Positions 52,709-61,775 are shown, counted from the stretch's first letter. The stretch: 64,000 nt of DNA from Bacteroidota bacterium (GCA_023437225.1 JAEZGS010000006.1:1-64000), one strand, 5' to 3'. A program made the numbers and translations. Notes: generated by a model not told the origin, from the letters alone.

Positions 52709-54337
52709 ATGTTACGAAAATATTTAACAGGTTTCAGTCTTATAGCCCTTCTGGCCATTGGAACGCCGGGATGTAAGAAACTGGACCTTGCACCAACAGA
52801 CCGGTTCTCGGAATTGAACTTCTGGTTGTATGACCAGAACGTGAACAATGCGCTGAACAACGTTTACGGAAGAATGTACAGCAGTCAGTATTTCTTCTAT
52901 AATGAAGCATTGAGTGACAACGCCTATACGAGATTAGGAATCAGTTCAGGATTTCCTGATGTGATCGCCAGTGGTATATTCACATCTACACTCGACAGGT
53001 TCAAGAGTGAATGGGATTATTATTACACAGGCATCAAGGCCGCTAATATCTTTCTTGAGAATGTTGATAAGAATACCACTTTAACGCCTGCAGTTAAAGA
53101 AAGAATGAAAGGTGAAGTTCGTTTCGTACGTGCCTTCCATCATTTCAAACTAATGAGCTGGTGGGGAGATGTTCCCTTACTTTCGAAAGATATCTCTCCT
53201 GATGAAGCAAAAACAATTGCCCGCACTCCTAAAGCAGAGGTACTTGAGTTTATCTTAAGTGAACTCGATGCTGCTGCAGCGGTTCTTCCTACAAAAAATC
53301 AATATCCTCAGAGTGAACTTGGCCGGATTACAAAGGCCGCAGCAAAAGCGCTCAAAGCAAGAGTATTGTTGTATGAAGGAGATCGCATGGCTGATGTTGC
53401 TGCGATTTGTGAAGAGCTCATGAACGACCAGGCTGCTAATGGCACCTATTCACTTGTGCCCAAATACGAAGACATCTTCTCACCAACCAATGAGAACAAC
53501 AGCGAAGTGATACTTGATCTCCAGTATGTGCCAACTTTCCGCACACATGGAGAACACATCGATTTCGTTCCCATTACTGCAGGTGCACGCGGCAACAACA
53601 TGGCTCCTACACAGGAACTTGTTGACAGTTATGTGATGCTGAATGGTAAGAAGATCAACGATGCTACTTCTGGTTACGACCCGCTCAATCCGTATGCAGG
53701 ACGCGATCCTCGTATGGATGCTACGATCGTGCGTCATGGTTCATCGTTCAAGCTTGCGGATGGTACTACAAAAACCATCTACATCAAGCCCAATACTGAT
53801 CCGGACAATGCTAAGAAAGACGAATACAAACAATCTGGACAAGGTACTGCAACCGGTTACTATTGGAAGAAGTATTATGATCCAACAGCTGTTCCTGCAT
53901 TCAGTTCAGGTTTGAACCTGATTTTGATCCGTTACGCTGAAGTATTACTAATGTATGCCGAAGCAAAGCAGGCCCTGGGACAAATGAATGAAGAGGTTTG
54001 GAATAAGACGATTCGTCCGCTTAGAATGCGCGCAGGTTTTACGGATCCGGGAGCTTTGTCTTATCCTGGAGGCGACTTAACAGAGATCATTCGCAATGAA
54101 AGAAGATCCGAGTTTGCAATGGAAGGTCTTCGCATCGATGATATCCGTCGCTGGAAAATCGCAGAAGATGTTTTGAACGGATGGGCACATGGTGCGAAGT
54201 ACGAAGATCCTTCAGTTGATAACGGATATATCCGTGCACAATTAAGGACATTCGAACCTGCGAAACACTACCTGTGGCCGATACCTGCGAGTGAGATCTC
54301 AAAGAATCCCAATCTCGTTCAAAATCTGAATTACTAA
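52709..54337 (+). CDS. SusD/RagB-type glycan-binding lipoprotein
   Basis: A 542-residue surface lipoprotein (signal ending IGTPGC). It has the N-terminal DLAPTDRFSELNFW, TPR-like helices with KGEVRFVRAFHHFKLMSWWGDVPL, and the C-terminal region with LNLILIRYAEVLLMYAEAK and ERRSEFAMEGLRIDDIRRWK. SusD proteins act as a hinged lid over SusC and bind glycan. It follows susC by 21 bp, the normal arrangement. Confidence 0.95.
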   Translation: MLRKYLTGFSLIALLAIGTPGCKKLDLAPTDRFSELNFWLYDQNVNNALNNVYGRMYSSQYFFYNEALSDNAYTRLGISSGFPDVIASGIFTSTLDRFKSEWDYYYTGIKAANIFLENVDKNTTLTPAVKERMKGEVRFVRAFHHFKLMSWWGDVPLLSKDISPDEAKTIARTPKAEVLEFILSELDAAAAVLPTKNQYPQSELGRITKAAAKALKARVLLYEGDRMADVAAICEELMNDQAANGTYSLVPKYEDIFSPTNENNSEVILDLQYVPTFRTHGEHIDFVPITAGARGNNMAPTQELVDSYVMLNGKKINDATSGYDPLNPYAGRDPRMDATIVRHGSSFKLADGTTKTIYIKPNTDPDNAKKDEYKQSGQGTATGYYWKKYYDPTAVPAFSSGLNLILIRYAEVLLMYAEAKQALGQMNEEVWNKTIRPLRMRAGFTDPGALSYPGGDLTEIIRNERRSEFAMEGLRIDDIRRWKIAEDVLNGWAHGAKYEDPSVDNGYIRAQLRTFEPAKHYLWPIPASEISKNPNLVQNLNY

Positions 54338-54371
54338 AAACACTAACACTAAACTTAATAAATCGAGTTAT

Positions 54372-55514
54372 ATGAAAAGATTGCTTATCAATCTCAATGC
54401 GATTCTCCTGATTGCAGTTGCACTTGTCGGCTGCGATAAAGGTGACAGAGATATCAATATGAACATCACCGAGGTGACTACTTTCTATGCACCAAATGAT
54501 AACCTTTTTGTGAAACTGGAACCAGCTACAGCTGCAAGCGTTGGCTTCGAATGGGACCAGGCAAAAGCTGAAGATGGATCACTGGTGATGTATGAAGTTG
54601 CTTTTGATGAAGAAGCTGGTGATTTTTCAGCTCCGGTATACAAGATCGCTTCTGATGGAAACGGTGTTCAAAACAAACTCACTTTGAGCCATAAGGATTT
54701 GAACCGCATTGCGAACATGGCTGGTATCCAGTCATTGTCAACCGGTAAGCTGAAGTGGACAGTACTTGCTTCAAAAGGTACCAACATCAAGAAGTCATCG
54801 CAGGTAAGAACGATCGAAGTTGAAAGACCTGCTGGTTTTGCGGAGATCCCGACATCTGTATTCCTTACAGGCGATGCAACAGAAGGCGGTACCACACTTG
54901 CCAATGCTGTTAAATTGAAGCAGACTTCTCCAGGAGTTTTTGAAGTTTACACTTCGCTTAAGCCTGGAACCTTCAAATTTGTAAACAGGTTAGAAGGAAC
55001 GCCAACTTCTTACCAGGTACAGGGTTCATTCCTGAAAGAAGGTGAAGCAGTAGCAAGTCCTGTTGATGCTGGAACGAAGATCTATCGCATGGTTCTTGAT
55101 TTCAACAATGCAGCAGTTTCTTTTACTGAAGTTGTTAAGCTGGAATACTGGTTTGCTCCACGCAATGCTGTTGAAGCGACCTTGAACTATACAGGTAATA
55201 GCACATGGGAAGCATTGGACGTTCCTGTTGAATTCAAACAGGAAGGATGGGGACGTGATGAGCGTTACAAATTCCGCATGACTTTGAAAGGTGCTGATGG
55301 TGTTGAATTCAAAGAAGACTGGGCAAGCTTTAACCGCGATAACAGTCGCGCTACAGCTACAACTCCGGCTGCATGGTACAATCTTTACAAGCAGAATGTA
55401 AACCAGTGGGACTTCACTTTCAAGTTCAGAACTGAAGCAGACATGAAGAAAGTTGATCTGAAAGTTTATTTCAAGCCTGATGCGGCATATACACATGAGG
55501 TGATCATTAAATAA
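54372..55514 (+). CDS. SusE/SusF-like surface glycan-binding lipoprotein
   Basis: A 380-residue lipoprotein (signal ending AVALVGC). The N-terminal SusE domain (about 25-150) contains SVGFEWDQAKAEDGSLVMYE and LSHKDLNRIANMAG; the rest consists of beta-sandwich modules (VFLTGDATEGG, KPGTFKFVNRLEG) of the kind that bind starch in SusE/SusF. It lies 34 bp after susD. It should help hold mannan at the cell surface. A heptamer array starts 2 bp after the stop. Confidence 0.85.
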   Translation: MKRLLINLNAILLIAVALVGCDKGDRDINMNITEVTTFYAPNDNLFVKLEPATAASVGFEWDQAKAEDGSLVMYEVAFDEEAGDFSAPVYKIASDGNGVQNKLTLSHKDLNRIANMAGIQSLSTGKLKWTVLASKGTNIKKSSQVRTIEVERPAGFAEIPTSVFLTGDATEGGTTLANAVKLKQTSPGVFEVYTSLKPGTFKFVNRLEGTPTSYQVQGSFLKEGEAVASPVDAGTKIYRMVLDFNNAAVSFTEVVKLEYWFAPRNAVEATLNYTGNSTWEALDVPVEFKQEGWGRDERYKFRMTLKGADGVEFKEDWASFNRDNSRATATTPAAWYNLYKQNVNQWDFTFKFRTEADMKKVDLKVYFKPDAAYTHEVIIK

Positions 55515-55516
55515 AA

Positions 55517-55591
55517 ATGCTGAATGCAGAATGCGTAATGCAGAATGCTGAAGTAATTAATTAATAATCCATAATTCGTAATTCATAATTC
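55517..55591. repeat. Heptamer arrays, family VII (ATGCNGA, then ATAATTC)
   Basis: Five 7-bp words ATGCTGA, ATGCAGA, ATGCGTA, ATGCAGA, ATGCTGA (55517-55551) begin 2 bp after the SusE-like stop; four words ATAATCC, ATAATTC, GTAATTC, ATAATTC follow at 55564-55591. They occupy most of the 129-bp gap before the GH76 gene. Confidence 0.8.
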
Positions 55592-55643
55592 GGAACAAAG
55601 ACCGTTGATTGAATTGCGAATTATGTTTTATAAAACATACAAA

Positions 55644-56813
55644 ATGAAATTTAATCTTTCAAAGCTGGTGCTGCCGGTGTTGCTGATGGCAACCGTTGCA
55701 ACTGGCTGTAAAAAGGACTACGACGATGGCATCAGGCCCCCAACAGGTGGCGGCGGAACCAACGCCGTGATCGACTGGCAGAAAGCTGCAGACAGTAGTA
55801 CGCGTGCATTGATGCTTCATTTTTGGAATGGTCAGGGCTATTTCAATGAAAAAAATAACAACACGAATTTCCACTACTGGCCAAATGGTCATGGCCTGGA
55901 TGTACTTGTCGATGCGTACCTGCGTACCAACGATCCGGCTTTTAAGAATTACATGGACAATTGGTATACCGGTGTTCGTCAGAAAAATGGCAATACTTTC
56001 ATCAATGAGTACTATGATGATATGGACTGGAACGCACTGGCAATGCTTCGTGCATATGAGGCAACCAATGATGTGAAATTCAAAAATGCAGTGGATGTTC
56101 TCTGGGCAGATATAAAGACTGGATGGAACAGTACAATGGGTGGCGGTATTGCATGGAGAAAGGCAATGCCTTACTACAAGAACACACCTGCTAATGGCCC
56201 CGCTGCAATTCTCGCGGCAAGGCTCTACAGGAAATTTCAGAATCCTGATGACCTGGAGTGGTCCAAAAAGATCTATACCTGGCTTAAAGACAGTTTATAC
56301 AACAAGAGCACCGGATGGGTATATGATGGAATGAACGATAAGAATGATGGTCAGCGTAATACAACATGGAAGTTTACCTATAACCAGGGAACATTCATTG
56401 GTGCGGCAGTTGAACTGTATAAGATCACCAATGATGCCGGCTACCTGAACGACGCAATCCAGGCTGCAAACTTCACTTTATCGGACAATACACTTACCAA
56501 TGGTACCGATAACCTGCTTCGCGATGAAGGAGGTGGAGATGGCGGATTGTTCAAGGGAGTTTTCGTAAGGTACTTCACTGAATTAATTCTTGCACCTGGT
56601 ATGCTGAGCTCCAATAAAACGAGGTATGTGAATTACCTGAAGCACAATGCTGAAACTCTCTGGAATCAGGGAACAGATAAATCATACCTGTTATTTGGTA
56701 GTTACTGGAAAAATAAGCCGGGTGCTACTACAGATCTTACAGTTCAGTTGAGTGGGGCTATGCTTATGGAAGCACTAGCAGTACTTGATGAGAATGGTTT
56801 AATCAAAAAATAA
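55644..56813 (+). CDS. GH76-family endo-alpha-1,6-mannanase lipoprotein
   Basis: A 389-residue lipoprotein from the ATG at 55644, which starts a lipobox signal (MKFNLSKLVLPVLLMATVATGC); earlier ATGs at 55605 and 55623 are less likely. An (alpha/alpha)6 barrel carries the GH76 catalytic aspartate pair Asp125-Asp126 in EYYDDMDWNALAML, along with GGIAWRK, YTWLKDSLYN and TYNQGTFIGAAVELYK. GH76 enzymes cut the alpha-1,6-mannose backbone of yeast mannan. It lies in the mannan locus directly before the GH92 gene (8-bp gap). Confidence 0.92.
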   Translation: MKFNLSKLVLPVLLMATVATGCKKDYDDGIRPPTGGGGTNAVIDWQKAADSSTRALMLHFWNGQGYFNEKNNNTNFHYWPNGHGLDVLVDAYLRTNDPAFKNYMDNWYTGVRQKNGNTFINEYYDDMDWNALAMLRAYEATNDVKFKNAVDVLWADIKTGWNSTMGGGIAWRKAMPYYKNTPANGPAAILAARLYRKFQNPDDLEWSKKIYTWLKDSLYNKSTGWVYDGMNDKNDGQRNTTWKFTYNQGTFIGAAVELYKITNDAGYLNDAIQAANFTLSDNTLTNGTDNLLRDEGGGDGGLFKGVFVRYFTELILAPGMLSSNKTRYVNYLKHNAETLWNQGTDKSYLLFGSYWKNKPGATTDLTVQLSGAMLMEALAVLDENGLIKK

Positions 56814-56821
56814 GCTCTTCA

Positions 56822-58993
56822 ATGAAGAAGTACATACTGCATTTGTTTGTCTTTGTTTTAGTGTGTGCATCGGCTTGCACGGGTCCTTCGAAATCGACAG
56901 GTTCGTTAGCGAAGGATCCAGCGGCTTATGTAAACACGTTCATCGGTACTGCTCCTTTGCAAGACCCGAAGATCGTTGGTTATATTCCGCCAAAGGACTG
57001 GCGCGTATGGGCCGGACTTACTTATCCGGGTGCATCGTTGCCTAATGCTATGGTGCAATTAAGCCCAATGACAGAATATGGATCAGGTGCAGGCTATGAG
57101 TATGAAGACACGGTTATCTATTCGTTCACTCATACCAACAAAGGTCACTGGAACCTTTGTAACATTCCTGTATTACCGGTTTCTGGTAAAGTGAAAGCCG
57201 AGGACAAATTTGTTTCCCGCTATACCCACGATCGCGAAAGTGCAGGAGCCGGATACTATAATGTGTACCTGTATGACTACAAAGTGAACGTGCAGCTTAC
57301 TACCACTTTGCGTGGCGGTTATCATCTTTATGAATACGAAAATGCCAGTGATAAAAGTATCGTGTTTGATCTCTCAAAGGCGAATAATCGCGTGAATGAA
57401 TGGGATATTGTGCAGGAAGGAACAAACGCTGTGAAAGGATTCCAGCGTACCGGCGGCGAACGCATTTATTTTTATGCGAACATCAGTGAGCCGATTGCCG
57501 CGATTGATATTCATGGTGATAAGAAGCGTACCGGACTTGCATTGGTTAAGCTGGTGAACGGTGAAAATAAGAACGTTGAAATGAAGATCGGTATCTCTTA
57601 TGTGAGTGTTGAAAATGCAAAGCAGAACTACCTGGCTGAGCTCTCACAAAAGACCTTTGCCCAGGTAAAGCAACAGGCATATGATACATGGAATACCATG
57701 TTATCAAAGATCCAGGTAAAGGGCGGTACCGAAAAGCAAAAAGAAGTATTCTATTCTTCATTCTATCGTTTGTTTTTATGGCCTGCGTTACGCAGCGATG
57801 TTAACGGCGAATACACTGATGTGAAGAATAAAGTAGTAAAAGCAGATTTTAATTACTACACTGTTCCATCACTGTGGGATACCTATCGCAACAAACTTGT
57901 GATGTTGGGTATCATTTCACCGAAAGTAACCTCTGATGTTATTCGCTCTTTGAAAGATATGGGTGATAAGACCGGGTTCATTCCAACATTCTTCCATGGC
58001 GATCACGCCGCACCCTTCATAGCGGGCTCTTATCTCCGTGGCATAAAAGACTTCGACGTTCAGGGCGCATACCAGTTGCTTTTGCGCAATGCATTTATTG
58101 AAGGCCCAAGTCGCCCTCATTTAAATGAATACATGCAGAAAGGATTTATCTCTGACCCTGCGGTAGACAGTCCACATGTAGAAACCAAAGCACGCGCTGG
58201 TGTGTCAAAAACATTGGAGTATGCTTATGATGATTATTCCCTTGCACAGCTTGCAAAGGAGCTGGGTGACACGGCGAATTATCGTAAGCTCATGGAGCGT
58301 TCAAAGAACTATCGCAATATGTTTGATAAGTCGACCAACTTCATGCGAGGCAGATTGGAAAATGGCGACTGGGTGAAGAATTTCAATCCGCAGTATCCAT
58401 ATTACGAATACATGTACCGCGAAGCCAACGCATGGCAGGTTTCATTTTTTGCACCACATGATATGAAAGGATTGATCGAACTGTATGGCGGACCAAAAGC
58501 TTTTGAAGCGAAGCTGGATTCATTGTTCACCGTTCCCTGGAATCCTTATTATGTGGCGCGTAATGTGGAGAGTATGATAGGTCAGTATTGTCATGGCAAC
58601 CAGCCTGACCATGAAGCGCCGTTCTCTTATCACTTCATTGGTAAGCCTGAGAAGTCTCAGAAGATGATTGACACGATACTAAACAGCCTGTACGCGATCG
58701 GGGAACATGAGCTGGCTCTTTGTGGCATGGACGACGCTGGTGAAATGTCGACATGGTACGTATTTACGGCCCTCGGTCTTTATCCTTTTTCACCAGCAGA
58801 CCGCGACTACATTGTAACAGTTCCCTTGTTTGATGAAGTAAACTGGAAGCTCAATAACGGAAAGACACTTACGATCCGCAATAAGACAAGCAACCGGAAA
58901 CTAACTACTATTGAAATGAATGGTAAGAAGGTGGATGGTTATTTCGTTCCGCACGATCTTTTTGAAAACGGCGGGCAGGTGGACGTGAGGTAA
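56822..58993 (+). CDS. GH92-family alpha-mannosidase-type lipoprotein
   Basis: A 723-residue lipoprotein (signal ending CASAC). Conserved GH92 parts are VNTFIGTAP, YPGASLPNAMVQLSPMT, FSHTNK-type SFTHTNKGHWN, LWDTYRNKLVML, HGNQPDHEAPFSYHF and CGMDDAGEMSTWYVFTALG with Asp637 and Asp638. GH92 enzymes are calcium-dependent inverting exo-mannosidases. The catalytic acid Glu of alpha-1,2-mannosidases (GNEP motif) is Gln594 here. In some GH92 enzymes that change goes with other linkages, including mannose-1-phosphate caps of yeast phosphomannan. It is the last gene of the mannan locus. Confidence 0.92.
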   Translation: MKKYILHLFVFVLVCASACTGPSKSTGSLAKDPAAYVNTFIGTAPLQDPKIVGYIPPKDWRVWAGLTYPGASLPNAMVQLSPMTEYGSGAGYEYEDTVIYSFTHTNKGHWNLCNIPVLPVSGKVKAEDKFVSRYTHDRESAGAGYYNVYLYDYKVNVQLTTTLRGGYHLYEYENASDKSIVFDLSKANNRVNEWDIVQEGTNAVKGFQRTGGERIYFYANISEPIAAIDIHGDKKRTGLALVKLVNGENKNVEMKIGISYVSVENAKQNYLAELSQKTFAQVKQQAYDTWNTMLSKIQVKGGTEKQKEVFYSSFYRLFLWPALRSDVNGEYTDVKNKVVKADFNYYTVPSLWDTYRNKLVMLGIISPKVTSDVIRSLKDMGDKTGFIPTFFHGDHAAPFIAGSYLRGIKDFDVQGAYQLLLRNAFIEGPSRPHLNEYMQKGFISDPAVDSPHVETKARAGVSKTLEYAYDDYSLAQLAKELGDTANYRKLMERSKNYRNMFDKSTNFMRGRLENGDWVKNFNPQYPYYEYMYREANAWQVSFFAPHDMKGLIELYGGPKAFEAKLDSLFTVPWNPYYVARNVESMIGQYCHGNQPDHEAPFSYHFIGKPEKSQKMIDTILNSLYAIGEHELALCGMDDAGEMSTWYVFTALGLYPFSPADRDYIVTVPLFDEVNWKLNNGKTLTIRNKTSNRKLTTIEMNGKKVDGYFVPHDLFENGGQVDVR

Positions 58994-59108
58994 AGAATTG
59001 AGAATTGAGAAATGAGAATTGAGAAGAGGCGGTGACGCCTCTTTTTTTATTCCTTCTTTTCCATTCCCAATTTAAAAACCTTCCCAATTCCCAATTCCCA
59101 TTTCTCAA
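58994..59108. repeat. Inverted pair of heptamer arrays, family IV, around a terminator, between GH92 and trmD
   Basis: Left arm (58994-59021): AGAATTG, AGAATTG, AGAAATG, AGAATTG, starting right after the GH92 TAA. Right arm (59081-59108): TTCCCAA, TTCCCAA, TTCCCAT, TTCTCAA, running into the trmD stop codon. The arms are reverse complements with A/G differences; even the odd AAATG unit has its counterpart. In a minus-strand transcript the differences would pair as G-U. A canonical terminator sits between them. Confidence 0.82.
59024..59048 (+). terminator. Terminator of the mannan locus
   Basis: Stem AAGAGGCG/CGCCTCTT with loop GTGA, running into seven T, 30 bp after the GH92 stop. Confidence 0.9.
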
Positions 59109-59785
59109 TTCCGTTCCAACAGTTCCGGTCTGCGGGCTGCAGTTCGTTCTACAGCCATGTTATGGCGCCATTCTTCGACTTTCTTAGGATCGCCGGATAA
59201 AAGTATGTCCGGAACTTTATGGCCTCTAAAATCAGCCGGACGAGTGTATACGGGCGGTGCCAGTAAATTGTCCTGGAAAGAGTCGGTCAGCGCGGAGGTT
59301 TCATCATTCAATACACCTGGTATCAATCGACCTACTGCATCCACCAATACCGCTGCAGCCAACTCGCCTCCACTTAGCACATAATCTCCGATCGATATCT
59401 CCCTGGTAACATACAATTGCCGGATCCTTTCATCGATTCCCTTATAATGTCCACAGATGATGAGCAGGTTATCTTTGATAGATAACGAATTTGCAGTTCG
59501 TTGTTCGAGGCGCTCGCCGTCCGGTGTCATGAAAATAATCTCATCATATTTTCTGCTTTCAGAAAGCTTCTCGATACACAAAGCCAGTGGCTCGGGCATC
59601 ATCACCATTCCTGCCCCACCTCCGAACTGGTAGTCGTCTACCTGTCCATGCTTATAAGGAGTATGATCTCTTAAATTATGGAGATGTACTTCGAGCAAAC
59701 CTCGTTCCTGTGCGCGTTTCATGATAGAATGGCCAAAAGGACCTTCAAATAAACCCGGCACCACTGTGATGATATCTATTCGCAT
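59105..59785 (-). CDS. trmD: tRNA (guanine(37)-N1)-methyltransferase
   Basis: A 226-residue SPOUT methyltransferase that puts the m1 group on G37 of tRNAs reading CNN and some other codons, preventing frameshifts. The start RIDIITVVPGLFEGPFGHSI, the knot region ICGHYKGIDERI and the AdoMet-binding EISIGDYVLSGGELAA are intact. Length is normal for Bacteroidota. It is not in the usual rpsP-rimM-trmD-rplS operon. Its last bases overlap a heptamer array. TATCTTTG 4 nt before the ATG suggests a leaderless transcript. Confidence 0.96.
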   Translation of the reverse strand: MRIDIITVVPGLFEGPFGHSIMKRAQERGLLEVHLHNLRDHTPYKHGQVDDYQFGGGAGMVMMPEPLALCIEKLSESRKYDEIIFMTPDGERLEQRTANSLSIKDNLLIICGHYKGIDERIRQLYVTREISIGDYVLSGGELAAAVLVDAVGRLIPGVLNDETSALTDSFQDNLLAPPVYTRPADFRGHKVPDILLSGDPKKVEEWRHNMAVERTAARRPELLERN

Positions 59786-59789
59786 TTTA

Positions 59790-59797
59790 CAAAGATA
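59790..59797 (-). promoter_or_regulatory. -7 promoter box of trmD next to the start codon
   Basis: TATCTTTG on the minus strand, an exact TAnnTTTG match, is followed by TAAA and the trmD ATG. The transcription start would fall at about the A of the ATG. No clear -33 box. Confidence 0.45.
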
Positions 59798-59860
59798 ATT
59801 GTTCGCGGTTCGACGCTATTCCCTATTATTACGGGGATTTTTAACAGGTGTAATTATTCG

Positions 59861-61429
59861 ATGTCAATGTATAGAATTAAGCCGACTGCAGTGTTATTAA
59901 GCTGTATTCTCTTGACTGTGCTGATCTCTTTGATCAAGTACTGGTATCCCGATTATAGTTTTTTCAATAGTGGATTTGTATTCGTGATATTGCTGACCAT
60001 ATTTCTTCCGCAGGATTATTATACCAAAGCTTTTGCGGCTCTTACCAGTGGCATCATACTGGTAACAATGCACTTGTCGGGACAGGATACTGGTCAGAAA
60101 ATGGTCTTGCATTTACTCACTGTAGGTGTGATCCTGCTTGCAATGGCGGTCGTTCTTTACATTAAACGATTGTATAAATCTATTGATAAAGAAAAGCGTT
60201 ACCTAAATGCATTATTCGAGCACGCAACAGAGGGCGTTATTCTTACCAATAAGGAAGGTCGAATCGTGTTGATCAATCCGGCTGCATTGAAATTATTTGG
60301 TTATGGCGAAAAGGAATTGCTTGGTGAACGGGTGGAAAAACTTATCCCTATGCGCTTTGCTACGAATCACCAGACTTACCGGGAAAAATTCTATGATGCG
60401 CCGGCGAACAGAACGATGGGGCACGGGCGCGACCTGTTCGGGTTAAGAAAGGAAGGCGATGAATTTCCGGTGGAAGTAAGTCTTAGCTACTTCAAGCAGA
60501 ACGATGATTTTTTTGTGATCGCTTTTCTTGTAGACATCACACAGCGCAAAGAATCCGAACGCAGATTGATAGAACAGAAAGAAGAGTTGGAAAAGATCAC
60601 GCGGGTGATCAAGAAGCTAAATGCGGAGTTGGAGAATAAGGTTGAAGAACGCACGATGATCCTTCGCGAAGCATTGCAGGAATTAGAGCGTTCTCAAAGT
60701 GAACTAAGTGAGGCACTCGACAAAGAAAAAGAGTTGAGCGAAATAAAATCGCGCTTCGTATCGATGGCATCGCATGAATTTCGGACACCTCTCAGTACGG
60801 TTCTTTCTTCGGCATCGTTGTTATCGAAATATACTACCAGTGATGAGCAGGCGCGCCGCGACAAACATATACGTCGCATCAAAGATTCCGTCAAACACCT
60901 GAACGACCTGCTGGAAGATTTCCTGTCGCTCGGTAAGCTGGAAGAAGGTAAGGTAAGTCGGAAGGTGGAGCGCTTTGTTGTCAAAGATCTGCTGGAAGAA
61001 ACAACAGATGATATTAAGGGAATATTCAAAGACGGGCAATACCTGCAGCATCATCTCCAGGACACCAGCGTATTTACGACCGACCGGAAATTGTTGAAGA
61101 ACATTCTTATCAACATCATAAGTAATGCTGTTAAGTTTTCTCCTGAAGGCGCAACCATCGATCTTTTTGCACGACAGGAGAATGGGCGGTTAAAGATAGC
61201 AGTGAGGGATAAGGGCATAGGTATTTCGGAAGAAGATCAGCAACATTTATTCAGCAGTTTTTTCAGGGCCAAAAACGCCATAAACATCCAGGGTACAGGA
61301 TTGGGATTGCATATTGTGAAACGATATGTTGATCTGATCGACGGTGACATATCTCTGCAAAGCCAACTGGATCATGGTACTACGGTTTCAATCGATCTCC
61401 CGGAGCTGGCGGCCAGCGAAGAGGCATGA
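59861..61429 (+). CDS. PAS-domain sensor histidine kinase (orphan)
   Basis: A 522-residue inner-membrane kinase. Four or five hydrophobic segments at 1-105 form a MASE-like sensor. A PAS domain (about 115-235) has HATEGVILTNKEGRIVLINP and ends in VDITQRKESERR. A coiled linker leads to HisKA with His305 in MASHEFRTPLSTVL, and a HATPase domain with NIISNAVKFSPEG, DKGIGISEEDQ and GTGLGLHIVKR. No response regulator gene is adjacent, so the partner lies elsewhere. Stimulus unknown. Confidence 0.92.
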   Translation: MSMYRIKPTAVLLSCILLTVLISLIKYWYPDYSFFNSGFVFVILLTIFLPQDYYTKAFAALTSGIILVTMHLSGQDTGQKMVLHLLTVGVILLAMAVVLYIKRLYKSIDKEKRYLNALFEHATEGVILTNKEGRIVLINPAALKLFGYGEKELLGERVEKLIPMRFATNHQTYREKFYDAPANRTMGHGRDLFGLRKEGDEFPVEVSLSYFKQNDDFFVIAFLVDITQRKESERRLIEQKEELEKITRVIKKLNAELENKVEERTMILREALQELERSQSELSEALDKEKELSEIKSRFVSMASHEFRTPLSTVLSSASLLSKYTTSDEQARRDKHIRRIKDSVKHLNDLLEDFLSLGKLEEGKVSRKVERFVVKDLLEETTDDIKGIFKDGQYLQHHLQDTSVFTTDRKLLKNILINIISNAVKFSPEGATIDLFARQENGRLKIAVRDKGIGISEEDQQHLFSSFFRAKNAINIQGTGLGLHIVKRYVDLIDGDISLQSQLDHGTTVSIDLPELAASEEA

Positions 61430-61459
61430 TTTTTTTGCCGTTACGGGTAAACCAACAAG

Positions 61460-61690
61460 ATGTTCAGAAATCCCGTATTTGTATCAAGCCTGGTAACAGG
61501 TTACCTGTTGATATATACATCACTGTTTGAGTTCAACACGCCGTTTAATATTCTTATGGCCATGTTCATGGCATCACCTTTTCTCGTAATCTGGATGGCA
61601 CTGGTAATTTTGAAAGATAGATCGTACAAATCGCCTGAACTTAAAGAAGGACAGGAGTGGGGGTATGCCGATAAGATGCGCGAAGGGTAG
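61460..61690 (+). CDS. Small two-span membrane protein
   Basis: A 76-residue protein with two hydrophobic segments (about 6-22 and 28-52) and a charged tail KDRSYKSPELKEGQEWGYAD. No family recognised. It follows the kinase gene by 30 bp on the same strand and may be co-transcribed. Confidence 0.65.
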   Translation: MFRNPVFVSSLVTGYLLIYTSLFEFNTPFNILMAMFMASPFLVIWMALVILKDRSYKSPELKEGQEWGYADKMREG

Positions 61691-61705
61691 GCTGCTCGTT
61701 TAATG

Positions 61706-61769
61706 TGCTAATATGCTAGTGTGCTAATATGCTAGTGTGCTAATATGCTAGTGTGCTAGTGTGCTAATT
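61706..61769. repeat. Octamer array, family II (TGCTARTR)
   Basis: Eight words in perfect 8-bp register: TGCTAATA and TGCTAGTG alternate three times, then TGCTAGTG and TGCTAATT. It starts 15 bp after the stop of the two-span protein gene. Confidence 0.9.
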
Positions 61770-61775
61770 CGTTTT

